A stretch of 64,000 nt of DNA. Origin: Paraescarpia echinospica (lineage: Eukaryota; Annelida; Polychaeta; Sabellida; Siboglinidae). The notes under the pieces were generated by a model. That model did no database searches, was not told the origin of the DNA, and saw nothing but the letters and a program-made list of their open reading frames with translations. The translations under genes were made by a program, and so were the position numbers. Within the stretch, counting starts at the first letter, position 1, and each line of letters begins with the position of its first letter. Positions 10,089 through 21,000 of this stretch are shown here, piece after piece. The stretch is taken from positions 14,539,905 to 14,603,904 of the forward strand of contig CM034537.1 of assembly GCA_020002185.1 (NCBI GenBank), in the 5' to 3' direction.

Positions 10089-11391
10089 ACTATCGTGTGA
10101 GGGACTCAAGAGCGAACTCGATCTCTTCACCGTACCTCTGACTCAGACCGCCATCATCGACAGTCACACGGTCCATCACCAGCCGGTGTCCTCTCTCGAC
10201 TCGGGTGGACCGATCGAATTCGTCGTACCCGGGTCGGGAGACGATTACTTGGATCTCGCCGACACGAAACTACACGTTCGGGCGAAGGTGACGCGTGCCG
10301 ACGGAAGTGATCTCGACCCCGCCGACCCCGTCGCTCCCGTGAATAACTGGCTCCATTCGCTGTTCGGTCAGGTCGATTTCTACCTGAACGGAACGCTCGT
10401 GACTCCCTCGACCAACACGTATCCGTACCGTGCCTACATAGAGACACTGCTCAGTTACGGTGACGATGCCAAGGAGACGCAACTGACGAGTCAGATGTGG
10501 TACAAGGACACGGCCGGTCGTATGGACGCCGTCGTCATTGATGGTGCCGATCCGACAGCCAATGCGGGGTTCGTTGCCAGACGTCACATGATCGCCCAGA
10601 GTCGTGTGGTCGACATGATAGGTCGTGTCCACGTCGACCTCTTGCTTCAGGATAAACTCCTCATCAACGGTGTCGAACTCAAGATGCGTTTCGTACGCAG
10701 CAAGGATGCGTTCGCTCTCATTGCTGGTGGAGCCAACCCCGCCTACAAGATACAGATCGTCAACGCTACACTGTTCGTCAAGAAACTCACCCTGAACCCG
10801 AGTGTGCAGATGGCACACATCAAAGCCCTCGAAAAGGCCACCGCCAAGTATCCGCTGCGACCTGTCGAATGCAAGGTCTACTCTATTCCCACAGGTACCC
10901 ATTCGTACACGCGCGAGAACCTCTTTCTTGGTACTATTCCGAAACGTCTTGTGATATGCTGCATCGATAACGACGCCTACAACGGATGCTACAACAAAAA
11001 TCCCTTTCACGCTAAAAACAACAACATCAACTTCTTCGCCGTGTACGTCGACGGACGACAGATACCCGCCAAACCTTTCCAGCCCGACTTCGACAACAAC
11101 CTCTTTGTCAGATGCTACCATAACCTGTTCACCTCGACGGGTAAGGCGTGGCAGGACGAAGGGAACGGCTTGACTCGCTACGACTTCCGACACGGCTACA
11201 CCTTCTTCGGCGTGGACCTCACCCCTGATGCGTGCGACGACTGCTGCTTCCATCTGGTACAAAAGGGCAACTTGCGCGTCGAGATTCATTTCCACAACGC
11301 GCTGACAACCACTGTGAACGTCATCGCCTACGCCGAGTTCGAGAAGGTGCTGGAGATCGACAGGAACCGTAACGTCATCTACGACAACTGA
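10072..11391 (+). CDS. MCP: Polinton major capsid protein, double jelly-roll
   Basis: 439 residues from ATG 10072 (MAFVHKLS). An in-frame ATG at 10051 would add seven residues but lies deeper in the preceding gene, so the later start is preferred. The signature block PVNNWLHSLFGQVDFYLNG (about residues 90-108) followed by YPYRAYIETLLSYG is characteristic of the Polinton capsid family, which forms hexon-like trimers. The C-terminal jelly roll ends in beta-rich VNVIAYAEFEKVLEID. The frame is intact and no catalytic sites are expected. It overlaps PX by 17 bp upstream and shares one base with the protease start downstream. A 5'-truncated duplicate lies at 2-1147. Confidence 0.93.
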   Translation: MAFVHKLSCEGLKSELDLFTVPLTQTAIIDSHTVHHQPVSSLDSGGPIEFVVPGSGDDYLDLADTKLHVRAKVTRADGSDLDPADPVAPVNNWLHSLFGQVDFYLNGTLVTPSTNTYPYRAYIETLLSYGDDAKETQLTSQMWYKDTAGRMDAVVIDGADPTANAGFVARRHMIAQSRVVDMIGRVHVDLLLQDKLLINGVELKMRFVRSKDAFALIAGGANPAYKIQIVNATLFVKKLTLNPSVQMAHIKALEKATAKYPLRPVECKVYSIPTGTHSYTRENLFLGTIPKRLVICCIDNDAYNGCYNKNPFHAKNNNINFFAVYVDGRQIPAKPFQPDFDNNLFVRCYHNLFTSTGKAWQDEGNGLTRYDFRHGYTFFGVDLTPDACDDCCFHLVQKGNLRVEIHFHNALTTTVNVIAYAEFEKVLEIDRNRNVIYDN

Positions 11392-11843
11392 TGGAAACCA
11401 TGCAGCTCGTCCGTCTACTCACCCGCGATACGCACGCCCGTGTCGTCATGCGCGGGATCGTACCCAAAGACGTACTCAACGAACTCCAGATAGACGCTTA
11501 CCCCGTCGCCTTCGTGTGCAACACGCACGACACGGGTAAACCCGGAGAACATTGGATAGCTATCTACGTAGATGCCAACGGTTGCGGTGAATACTTCTGC
11601 TCTTACGGCTTGCCGCCACGACACGTCGAGTTTCGACGTTTCTTGAATAAACATTGTGTAACGTGGACTCATAATTCTAAGAGACTGCAGAGTCCCGTGT
11701 CTAACGTTTGTGGACGATACTGTGTTGCTTATCTCATGTTTCGATGTCGTGGACTTGTCATGAAGGATTTCGTAAAAGGTTTCGGCACTGATCTGGTAGC
11801 AAACGATTGCCGCGTATTCGATTGGCTTAAACAACTGCAATAA
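11391..11843 (+). CDS. PRO: Polinton adenain-like cysteine protease, acid residue replaced
   Basis: 150 residues, the usual length for Polinton proteases, which process virion proteins. Compared with adenovirus adenain, His54 (PGEHW) matches the catalytic His, Gln100 the oxyanion-hole Gln, and Cys107 (NVCGRYC) the nucleophile, with the same seven-residue spacing between Gln and Cys. The acid normally found in the F-[DE]-x-[FY]-G block is Cys70 here (YFCSYG), in both copies of the locus. Glu67, three residues earlier, is the nearest acidic residue. The gene starts with an ATG that overlaps the capsid stop in TGATG, which suggests coupled translation or reinitiation. Two AATAAA signals follow within 280 bp. 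Confidence 0.9.
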   Translation: METMQLVRLLTRDTHARVVMRGIVPKDVLNELQIDAYPVAFVCNTHDTGKPGEHWIAIYVDANGCGEYFCSYGLPPRHVEFRRFLNKHCVTWTHNSKRLQSPVSNVCGRYCVAYLMFRCRGLVMKDFVKGFGTDLVANDCRVFDWLKQLQ

Positions 11844-12437
11844 CCGTGTTTCATTAACGAACGATGTCATCATCATCATCATCATTAACGATTCGAGCCT
11901 ATGGCGCGGTGGTCACACACCCGTAAGCTCACGACCTCTGACGCGGTGTTCACTCACCCGTAAGTCGTACCATCATCGTCATCCCACGAGCCACTGGCGT
12001 GGTCGTATTGACCCCTAAGCTCACGACCTCTGTCATGGTGTTCACTCACCCACAAGTCTTGATGTTCGTGTACTTCGCTTAATAAAACACGGTTTCATAT
12101 TATACGCTTGTATCATTCGTCAATAAAATACGTGTGCACTCGTATACTCTTGTGTTTCGTTAGTTCTTTCATACACGCACATTCATACACAACTAATACC
12201 TCTCTACACTCCTCGTTATCATTAACAACCTAATCAACTTTCAAACTGTAGTTTTAATAGTTATTCCCTTAGTACTAATTCTTCATACATACATACATCA
12301 CATGTTTTAAAGTCCGAGTCGCTAGGTGGCGCTACGGGTACTTAGGTACACTTCTTTCCGCTAGGTGGCGCAGGTCACGTGACTACTCACGCAGGTCACG
12401 TGACTACTCAGGGGGGAGGCTTTCGAAACCTCCCGAA
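11844..12437 (+). promoter_or_regulatory. 3' region of the Polinton module: tandem segments, polyA signals, CTCF-like motifs
   Basis: After PRO comes a (CAT)n run, then two imperfect repeats containing CTCACGACCTCTG and GTGTTCACTCACCC, then AATAAA near 12080 and 12121. Around 12321 and 12360 two copies of CGCTAGGTGGCGC occur, followed by two copies of GCAGGTCACGTGACTACTCA and a near-palindrome GGGAGGCTTTCGAAACCTCCC (split as GGGAGGCTTTC and GAAACCTCCC). GC content falls sharply past this point, so the end of the element may lie close by. I found no terminal inverted repeat to prove it. Confidence 0.5.
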
Positions 12438-13305
12438 TATCGCTTAAACACCGCAGAATACACATCCAAAAACGCCTACATACTACTGACTTATAAAACA
12501 ACAATATTATAGTCACCTTTTCATTACATTTTAAACAATCCATTGCTGATGGAGTACAGTGTGTAATAATTAAAAATACCCTGGGTTACGCCTCTTGATC
12601 CGCGACACTACGGTTATTTTTGAAGCATCATATCTAACCCATTTGTAATGACAGAAAGACAATTCTGGAATCAAACGAAAGATATGATGCTGCAGAGTGT
12701 CATGCATTATTAGTTTAATCTTAAAGAGGCCATAGGATCAAAGGAAAATTATATATTTGACAAAAATAATTATGTCATCTATGCGGTCACGAGTGAGAAT
12801 GGGGTATAGTTATTCTATGCTAATTAGGGTACATGCCATAATAGTAGATATCTTCAATTTGACATATTATAAGTACATATTGAGACATATATGACTATAC
12901 AATGACGATTGTGGTGTGGGTGATTAAATACCACGCGACATTGATGAGAAATACGATATTTCCGGGTACCATCCAAGATAGGTAGGAAATGGGTAGTGAG
13001 ACCCAACTTTTTCACTGTTACCACTTGAAATCATCTTCAAGGGACCCCAAAGCTTAAAAAAACATGGGTTGGTAGAGTTGTGGGAGGGGTGCACGAGGGG
13101 CATATGTAGCCCATGGCCTAATAAGGTCGGGAGACTCCCATTAAGATATCAAATATCGCTAGCACAGGAGCCACCCCATACATATAAACAAACAACAAAA
13201 TTTACATGTCACAAATCAGAATAGCATGATTTGTTTTACAGTTGATAATTACTCAGTGTATCAACATACATACCTAATACAAGGACTGATTATACGTACT
13301 CTTGT
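12438..13305. other. AT-rich DNA without recognisable features
   Basis: Stops in all frames. No gene, tRNA or clear repeat seen. Confidence 0.6.
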
Positions 13306-13640
13306 ACAAATGCCTGTCCGTTTATATGGCAAAAAGATGGTTGCAACTACTTGTCCGAATGATAAACCATTGAAAGATAGTCTTATTCTGCCAACATGTG
13401 GAACCAATTTCCTTTTGGTGTGACATCGTGGAGACGAGAAATTATGTTTTAACGGAAAGGGTGATAACCACGAAAAACGCGAAAACGTGAAAACTGACAC
13501 ACCGTTCGTTCACAAATTTGACTACCTACATATCGAAACATCAATATCCATGTTATCAATCGTTATTATTATGTTATTATTTAATTGTTCCACTAATTTG
13601 AAGTGTTTTACTGGTAATAGTAGTAACATTTAATGCAAAT
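13306..13640 (+). repeat. Inverted-repeat arm, left (partner 15655-16000)
   Basis: The reverse complement of 15655-16000 matches this stretch over about 335 bp at roughly 80 percent by eye. The best block is around CCTACATATCGAAACATCAA, which is identical in both arms. The arms enclose about 2 kb without a coding frame. This could be a decayed non-autonomous DNA transposon or two copies of a dispersed repeat in opposite orientation. Confidence 0.75.
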
Positions 13641-15654
13641 CTGCCAAGCCGTTTGTAAGACGTAAATGAAGTCTGCATGGTAGTGTTCCCGTTTAAAGAC
13701 ACCAGATGGGTGTACGTTTATATTTTGTTGTGCCGACAACATATATAGAAGCAACACAAAAGACATATAAAATGACAGAAATATAGCCAATTGCGTAAGG
13801 TTTCATAAGAAAGTAAATGGATTATTTATATTTTAAAAACATTACAACAAAGTGAAGTAAAACAATATTGTGAAAACAAATGCATTTTTTTTGCGTTTTT
13901 GCCAATATTGATCACAGAGAGAGAGATTGTATTCGTATTACCGTACTCGGAATTTCATTACGAACAACTTTAAGATCAAATCAATAGATTTGGCTGAAGG
14001 ACATCAGTTTTGACTATCTTGACTTCCGCTTGTAAATGGCAGCCATGTGTTAAGATTGCGTCCAAAAAGGTAATAAGCTACGCTTCTGAAATGTCCATCA
14101 CATATTTTCGGACACATCAGATACAGGTGTAACTGAAAATCGTAGTGGGAATTAGTCCCTCAATTTTAGAATCTAATTTTGTCTGGCTCATAGACTAGCA
14201 ATGGATCATCCGATACCAATGAGTTCCAACCCGCTCACATAGGTTTTTCACTCAGAGCAACACACCTCAATCATACCGTGTCCCAGTATTCCACATTCGT
14301 GATTTTAAATGGTCTTGACATATCAGTAATTTCGTAATGAAATACTGTGGTATTTGATTTCTTCCAGTAAGCACCAAAGTGGTCTCATTCACTTTGAAGA
14401 AACCCAGAACCTCTTGTGGTGTCTCTCCTTATCTTAATATCAAGGCCTCTGCTGTCATGGTATGTGGTAAGTCTTGCTGTGTACTCTGCAATATCATGAA
14501 AAAATATTTGAGATTAAATGCTGCCTCTTTTGCCGATTTCTCATCGAAGGTACCCCGCCTTCCGGGAGAGCTGCGTTGTATACGACAAGTCCCTGCTTGT
14601 TACTATACGTGAATGTTCTCAACTGAGTATGATATTGTTTCTAAATGCGCTCACACAACGTTTGGGCTGGATAAATAGATTGATCGTTTTCATGTTTTCC
14701 ACATATCGGTTGTGCAGAGAGGTCAGCAGTTCAGCCCCTTGGTTTTCTATCAACGTGATGTTTATGCGGTGTTAGGGCTTCAAATTTGCAGTGTGTATCT
14801 TTGCTTTACATGAAAGTTTTTCTGAGATATACTCCCTTGGCATTTCCAAGAGATTTAGACCCAGTCCTACAGAACACACATTCGTTTGCAAACAGGCCGG
14901 TAGAGCTGGATTGGGGAACGTCGATAAAGAACCATAAGTTTGTCATTGTAAAAATCAGAAAACCATCTTTCTCAGCTTCCTGTAGTAACACATAGCTAAA
15001 TCATGCTGATCCGATAGTTTTATGGCAAGATACTTGAACGTCTTTATAAACTGTCTTGTGTTGTTGCTAACTCTAACTTCCCACATGATTTGTCGCCAAA
15101 TGGCTTAACACTATCAGTCGTTTAACCACCAAGTTGTAAAATTCAAGTCCTCTTTGTACAAGTCGTGTTCTACTGGTTAACATGTATTGAAGACATATAA
15201 AAACATATTTGTATTAACAAAATACACTGGTTGCATAATACGCAGCATTAATTAGATAAAAGTCCGTTATTGTGGTATAAAATATATCTAACAAATTATG
15301 CAAACAAGCTGTTCTAAGAGTAGAGCCTACCTACAGAAAACATTACGCCTAAAGTTCAGTCATGTTGCACCCTCGGCTGTCTACATACAATAAAACGTAG
15401 GCCTACTGTCTTTTCAAAATATCGCCTACGTTGTTGGCGTACATTTTAAACATATCGTTCTTGCCATGTATGTATTTCTGAAAGGTTGATGTATTAGATT
15501 AAAAACAAATATTCCACTATACTAAATAGTTGTGCACGAAATATAGACGCATTTCTTCTTACGTGGAACATCTATGTTCTTGCCGACTTGAGAATGAACA
15601 GCAAAAGTTGTGTTGTTGCACGCAACACTGACGTCAATATTCTGCGCTTTAACG
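13641..15654. other. Spacer between inverted-repeat arms, no gene seen
   Basis: AT-rich with only short unsupported frames. The part up to 14805 is also present in the left duplicate. Confidence 0.6.
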
Positions 15655-16000
15655 ATGTAGCTAGTCGTAAATATTACTATTATTACCGGTACAACACTTA
15701 ACAATAGTGGAACAATTAAATAAGAACATAATAATAACGATTGGTAACATGGATATTGATGTTTCGATATGTAGGCAGTCAAATTGGTGAACGAACGGTA
15801 TGTCAATTTTCATGGTTTCACGTTTTTCGCGGTTACCACCCCTTCTACTAAAACTTAATTTCTTGGCTTCACGCAGTCACACCAAAATTAAATTGGTGCT
15901 AAGTATTAGCAGAATAAGACAACCTTTCACTGATTTGATATTCGGACTAGTAGTTGCATCTATGTTCTTGCCACATAAACAGAAAGGCATTGATTTTTTT
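15655..16000 (-). repeat. Inverted-repeat arm, right
   Basis: Reverse-complement partner of 13306-13640. It has small indels and substitutions, so the pair is old. Confidence 0.75.
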
Positions 16001-16956
16001 TTCTCGAACGTCTTGTCGTGCGCGATTCTGGTATGGTCATATACAGGTTGGTAGATCATGACGTAATGTCGATAGAACTAATTCAAACACTCCATTAGAA
16101 TAAGTATATATCAGGCTTTTATTTGATACCTCATTTACATGTATTGGTTATGGGTACGTGCTCTTTTTACTCATAATATTGAAACTGTTGAATACGACGC
16201 GACGCGAAACGACTTACGTGTGATTTCAGGGTGCCCCACTTCCCGTGCAATTTCTGAGAATATTTCTAGTAGACTTTGTAAGAAATGGATATTCGCATTC
16301 TACGGTAATTTATACTCCAGGAGCCGTCCTCAGACCTTTTGGCAAATAAAACATAAATAAAACCCTCCTGGCTCTCGGACTAAATGACACGTGTTGTGGA
16401 TTTACATTTATCCACATTAGTTTCCATAAAACACATCCTGTTGTCGAAAGGGATAGTCCAATATAACCGTAAATTTGTGTTTCCAACACGGAATCATCAA
16501 ATATGTGAATAACGTATATACACAGCTCAGTCCTGTTTATATGGATGACAGAGATTATAAATGTTCCACAGTCTCCTTCTTGTTATTGCTGCGACAGGAC
16601 ATTATCAGTTGTCACGTCACGTTTAGGACATATGTTACCACCTACCTTCTTGTATAACGTGTCGTGCTCTCAAGCAGCGAAGCTCTGTCCTATAACGATT
16701 GTTCAGATCCTCTTGGCGGTGCATAAAGTCTTCAAGTCGGTCCACCTGAAGTTAATTAAACAATTAACTTACGAAGATAAATGAGTGACTACTCTGCAAG
16801 GACGTATAATTTCATTCATTCATATTAAGACTAAATATCAGGATGATATTAACATACAGTTGATGTTGTGATTGCAATGGTAGACACGTCAACATATAGT
16901 TCTACCATCTAAGTCACTGTAACCGACAACCGATAATGAGGTTGCTGCTACGAGCA

Positions 16957-16961
<5 letters not shown>
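16001..16961. other. Non-coding DNA, no features recognised
   Basis: Short frames only, with no codon bias or splice-bounded exon that I could defend. Confidence 0.5.
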
Positions 16962-17016
<55 letters not shown>

Positions 17017-17053
17017 TCTCTGTCTCTCTCTCTAGCTCCCCCCTCTCTCTCTC
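16962..17053. repeat. (CT)n microsatellite
   Basis: About 38 CT units with a few interruptions towards the right end. Confidence 0.97.
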
Positions 17054-17510
17054 CACCATTCAACTTTTTCCAAATTTCTGTACTACCTCTTCACTTTGAC
17101 CCACATTTTTCTTGTGGTATTCTCTTTTTATACGGCATTGATGGCTAAACGTCCCTGCTTCTTTCGTAACCTGCTTACCTCCATTAGCCCACACAATCCC
17201 ACTTCTTATCAGTGTTCGAAGTAAACTGCACTTTATCAATGTACCTTCCCTCAAGTCATACATCCCACTTCTACCGGGAAAGGTTTATTTACCCCAAATA
17301 ACAAATATATACTGTGCATACTAAAAGTTTACATGATACATACTACTCCAATGTTGAAATTATAACAATAATAAGTAATTTTTAAACAATATATTTACAA
17401 ATAACCAATTCAGAATGGGCCGGAAGATTCCAACTAAGACCCAAATTCGTCGCTATCGTTGGAACAAAAACCATCGTGTCTCCTACATTTTTCCTCGCGA
17501 AATTATTCTC

Positions 17511-17691
17511 TTATTCAACATGTAGACCCATTGTTGGTGCTATTTCAGCGCCACGGTCTCCAACTATAAAGGCGTACTGATTTTGTATAACTTTGTTTCT
17601 GTCCATTTGTGTCCAATGCCCCTCTGCAATTACACATCTACATACATATTTCGGTGATGCCAGGTGCTTTCTGTAACCAGTGTAGCATGAT
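17511..17691 (-). CDS. Possible exon with sushi (CCP)-like half domain
   Basis: On the minus strand a pyrimidine-poor but valid acceptor (ATTTGCAG) precedes a frame reading CYTGYRKHLASPKYVC and then GHWT. This resembles the second half of a sushi domain (C-x-x-GY ... C ... G-x-W). Sushi domains are often split between exons at this point. The frame runs on to a stop at 17511. No companion exon was found. It could also be a chance open frame. Confidence 0.3.
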
Positions 17692-18898
17692 CTGCAAATA
17701 TGTATATATATAATTTCACTACCTTGTTTCACCTCTGCACACTCCAGATTGTTGTTTTTCCTCTCTGGTTCAATAACTCCGAGACCGTATTGTACTATTG
17801 TACAGTGTGATAATTTAAAATAAATAAATAAATAGAAATAAGAAATATATAAATATGTCATAGGCTTGGGCGGCCTAGACCTTTGGAATTTAGCGTGCCC
17901 ACAAATCTTTTTGAATAGGTCCCCGTTACATTGCCCCTTGGACCCTTTGGAATGTGCCCCCGTTTATGTTACAAGAAAGTGAAATTACGGCAACGCGGCG
18001 GCGAAAATGTTTCAACAGCGCCTCCACGTCTTCCGATGTCACTGTCGAGCCAGCCGAGACATAGCCCCCTACACTACTCTCTCTAGATCCGTCGCTGTAT
18101 ATAAGCTCAAATTACCTGTGTCCTGGTCACTCCTTGGTCTTGGGATAGGAAGTCCAACATGTTCTTCCATATATCTCTCTCTGTCTGGACGACGTTTTGG
18201 TCATTGACGTCAAGGACCAATGTTTCGATCTTCAACAAAACATTCATATTCAGTTTGAAAACCAACACTTTTTAGGCTGGTCGTTAAACATCACCATTAG
18301 AAATGATAATGGAAACCATAACTGGAACAGCGGTTCGATTAGTATGATGCTCGCCACGTGACTAAAACACTTTATTGGGCTTGCGTCTGCATTTACGACT
18401 TTTACATGGTACTCCCGCACATTTATGTTGAAGCTGCCACCAGAGGTGACGTAGGTGTTCACGCATCAAATATGGCGCTTAATCACTGCACGTACGTCGT
18501 CTTCTGACCTCTATTTGGGGAAAGTAAGATGGCGGACAATGGTTTCACGTAATCACCTGCACCTCCTTACCATATATGTATAGATCAGTGGGAACATCAC
18601 ATAAAAGTAAACATTATGTGCGCGTAAGAAAACGCGAGTGTTGCGTATAGACACTACGCGTAACGTGGTTAAAATGATATGAAGGCAAAGTCATCTAAGT
18701 ATGTATGTATGCGGGTAGGTTAACGTTTTCCTCGCAGACGGCTTGAACTTTGGGCGCCAAACTCTCAGGGATAAATCTAAGATCCCACGAATAAGACCCA
18801 ATTTTATATATTCTCAAAATACTGCATACATGTCAAGATTATCACCATTCATGGGGTATATCACTTGCTCGGAACGTAAAACGTAAAGTGCGCATATA
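17692..18898. other. Non-coding DNA, no features recognised
   Basis: No intact gene or strong repeat was seen. The 18000-18200 part is somewhat GC-richer without a convincing exon. Confidence 0.5.
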
Positions 18899-19300
18899 GT
18901 CCAGTAGAAATTGGCACAAACCCGGACATTTTAGTTTAAAAGCCAAGTTTTGTTGTATGATGTCCAGTAGAGTTTTCTGAACTATCAGAAAAAAACATAC
19001 GTATTCTGTCTATTGAATATGTTCGCTTTTTGTATGATTTTCTTTGTATTGGTTGTTCATATACATATGCCAATCCATTGAACATATATGGTATGGAAAA
19101 CCAAACGCCCTTAGTTTACAATTTTGTTGGCAATGGCCTAAGTAACGATATATTGATTGATGTATTTGTGAGACCTAGGCGTCGGAACCGGGTCGGGGGA
19201 GGGGGTTGGAGGAGGGGTGCTGAGCCCGCTCAATATTCTTGTGAGTGTTGGATATAGGATTACCCCCAATATTTAGGGAAAAGGCGTGTGTTTTGTAGTG
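18899..19300 (+). repeat. Dispersed repeat, plus orientation (inverted partner at 24350-24791)
   Basis: Starts at GTCCAGTAGA and shares a chain of blocks with the reverse complement of 24350-24791: CCCGGACAT, TTCGCTTTTTGTA.GATT, GGTATGGAAAAC, TTGTGAGAC, TCGGAACCGGG and CCAATATTTAGGG. Divergence is perhaps 25-30 percent. The two copies bracket the Ty3/gypsy element. Confidence 0.7.
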
Positions 19301-19805
19301 TGCTTTTTTGTGGAGGGCTGAATATAGGATTAGCTCTCAAATATTTAGGGAAGTGGTGCATTTGTGGGTACAATTTGAAATTTGGGAGAGCCTGAAGGTG
19401 GATTTTTTTGTGATGAACCCCAAGGGTGTATATGAAATTATCGGGTCAATATACTATGGGTATGAGCGTGGAACAAACGGATTTTATTGAGAAAAGTGAG
19501 ACAGTTTTACACAAAATTATCGAACGTATCATACCAATGATTGAAAGTTAAAAAATTTGTGTTACAGTGCTGTTGTACATTCACTTATGTATCTACCTGT
19601 GAATTTATAACGAGATTCAACTAAAATTATTTTATTTAGAGGATATTTTGTGATTTTAGCTATTTCTGTGAATTTTTGCCAACCACTCGTTAAATGTCAT
19701 TTTTCTCATAGAACGGACACCTTTATTTTGTGTTAATGTTTGGAAATTATTACTTTTAGTTTATTGTTCAATTAAAAAGAAAATATCAAGAAACCTATGT
19801 TGGCG

Positions 19806-19820
19806 GGGGGGGGGGGGGGT
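19806..19820. repeat. Poly-G tract at the 5' edge of the Ty3/gypsy homology
   Basis: A run of about 15 G lies just before the first recognisable gag codons near 19850, where the element is 5'-truncated. Confidence 0.8.
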
Positions 19821-19849
19821 GCAACGAAATCCTAAATTACCAGAACAGC

Positions 19850-21000
19850 ACCAGGACTACAAGTGCTGTCTAATCTGTTTAGTCCGGCAAAACCGGCTAC
19901 AAAAACCCTAGACCAACTCAAATTTTGGACGAGGGTTCAAAAAGAGGGTGACAGCATAGCGTAGTACAGCTTGGCGATCAAGAAATTATCTGTACATGCA
20001 CATTTCCCGGACCTTAACCGTTGGTTGAGAGACAGGTTTGTTATGGGGCTGAGTAACATGACGAATTTAACGTTCGAGAAAGCTGTGGAAATTGCGGTAA
20101 ACATGACGATGGTGAAGGAACATACAAGGCAGTTTCATTCGCCAGGCGGCGCCACTTTCAACGCAACATCCAGTGAGCGTCAATCGAGTGAGATTCGTCA
20201 TGTGGCGCCACGGTCTGCGCAACAACCGGTGAGTGTCAATCGCGTGAAGTACGCCACAAAACCAAGTGTGGGGAGGTACCCTAAACAGGTTAACAGAAGC
20301 GGGAAGCAGCATCAGCAGGCAATAGGACAACAACGCTGGCGTTGTTGTGGCAAACATGCTCCGCAGGCATGTAAGTTTAAGGCAGAGCGTTGCTTTCGTT
20401 GTGGCAAAACGGGCCATGTCGCAAAATCGAAAGTGTGTAAAGGCAAGTCACGTGTTCGATCCGTGACTGAGGAAGCATCTGAGGAACAGGAAGACCACTA
20501 CGCAGTGTACAGCACGTATACAGTGGACGCACTGAAGAGCGGTGGCATAAGGGTGCCCGTGTACATTGACGGCATCGAGTTTGACATGCAGCTAGATACA
20601 GCAGCAGATGTATCATTGCTGCCAGAGAGCTTGCATCGCAAGCATTTGAGTCACGTGCCACTACAACCGGCTTGTATTGCACTGAAGACAAACGAGAACC
20701 AGAAAATTGAACTGGCTGGTAAGAACATGGTGACGGTGCAATATGAAACTCAACAGGTACATCACTTTCCGTTGATCATCACAAGAAGCTCAGACAAGGC
20801 CGCATTGTTTGGTCTACAGTTGTTAGAGCACATCAGGTTGGACTGGCATAAAGTATGCAGCATGAGAGCATCTTTGTCAGGAGTGTTGGATAAACATACC
20901 GAAGTGTTTGGGGAAGGACTAGGTATGCTGAAGGGGACCACTGCAACGATTTACGTTGAGAGCAACCAACAACCATCGTTTTTTCAAACTGAGGTCAGTT
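19850..21000 (+). pseudogene. Ty3/gypsy gag C-terminus and aspartic protease
   Basis: The open frame from 19971 covers the gag tail (LRDRFVMGLSN, FEKAVEIAVNM) and two zinc-knuckle-like clusters near 20340-20440. The second has CFRCGKTGHVAKSKVC, where the last Cys is two residues too far from His. The protease follows with LDTAADVSLLPE at the position of the usual DTGA, so the Gly of the active-site loop is replaced. Near 21000 the frame shifts and the tail is nonsense. A stop precedes 19971 in the gag homology, so translation from the true start is impossible. Confidence 0.85.

Larger units (their letters stand above)
10245..14805. repeat. Right copy of the 4.55-kb direct duplication
   Basis: It matches 1-4554, with seven extra bases in two places: two extra CAT units near 11871 and one extra T near 13890. 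Unlike the left copy it continues smoothly into flanking sequence on both sides, so it is the better representative of the locus. Confidence 0.9.
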
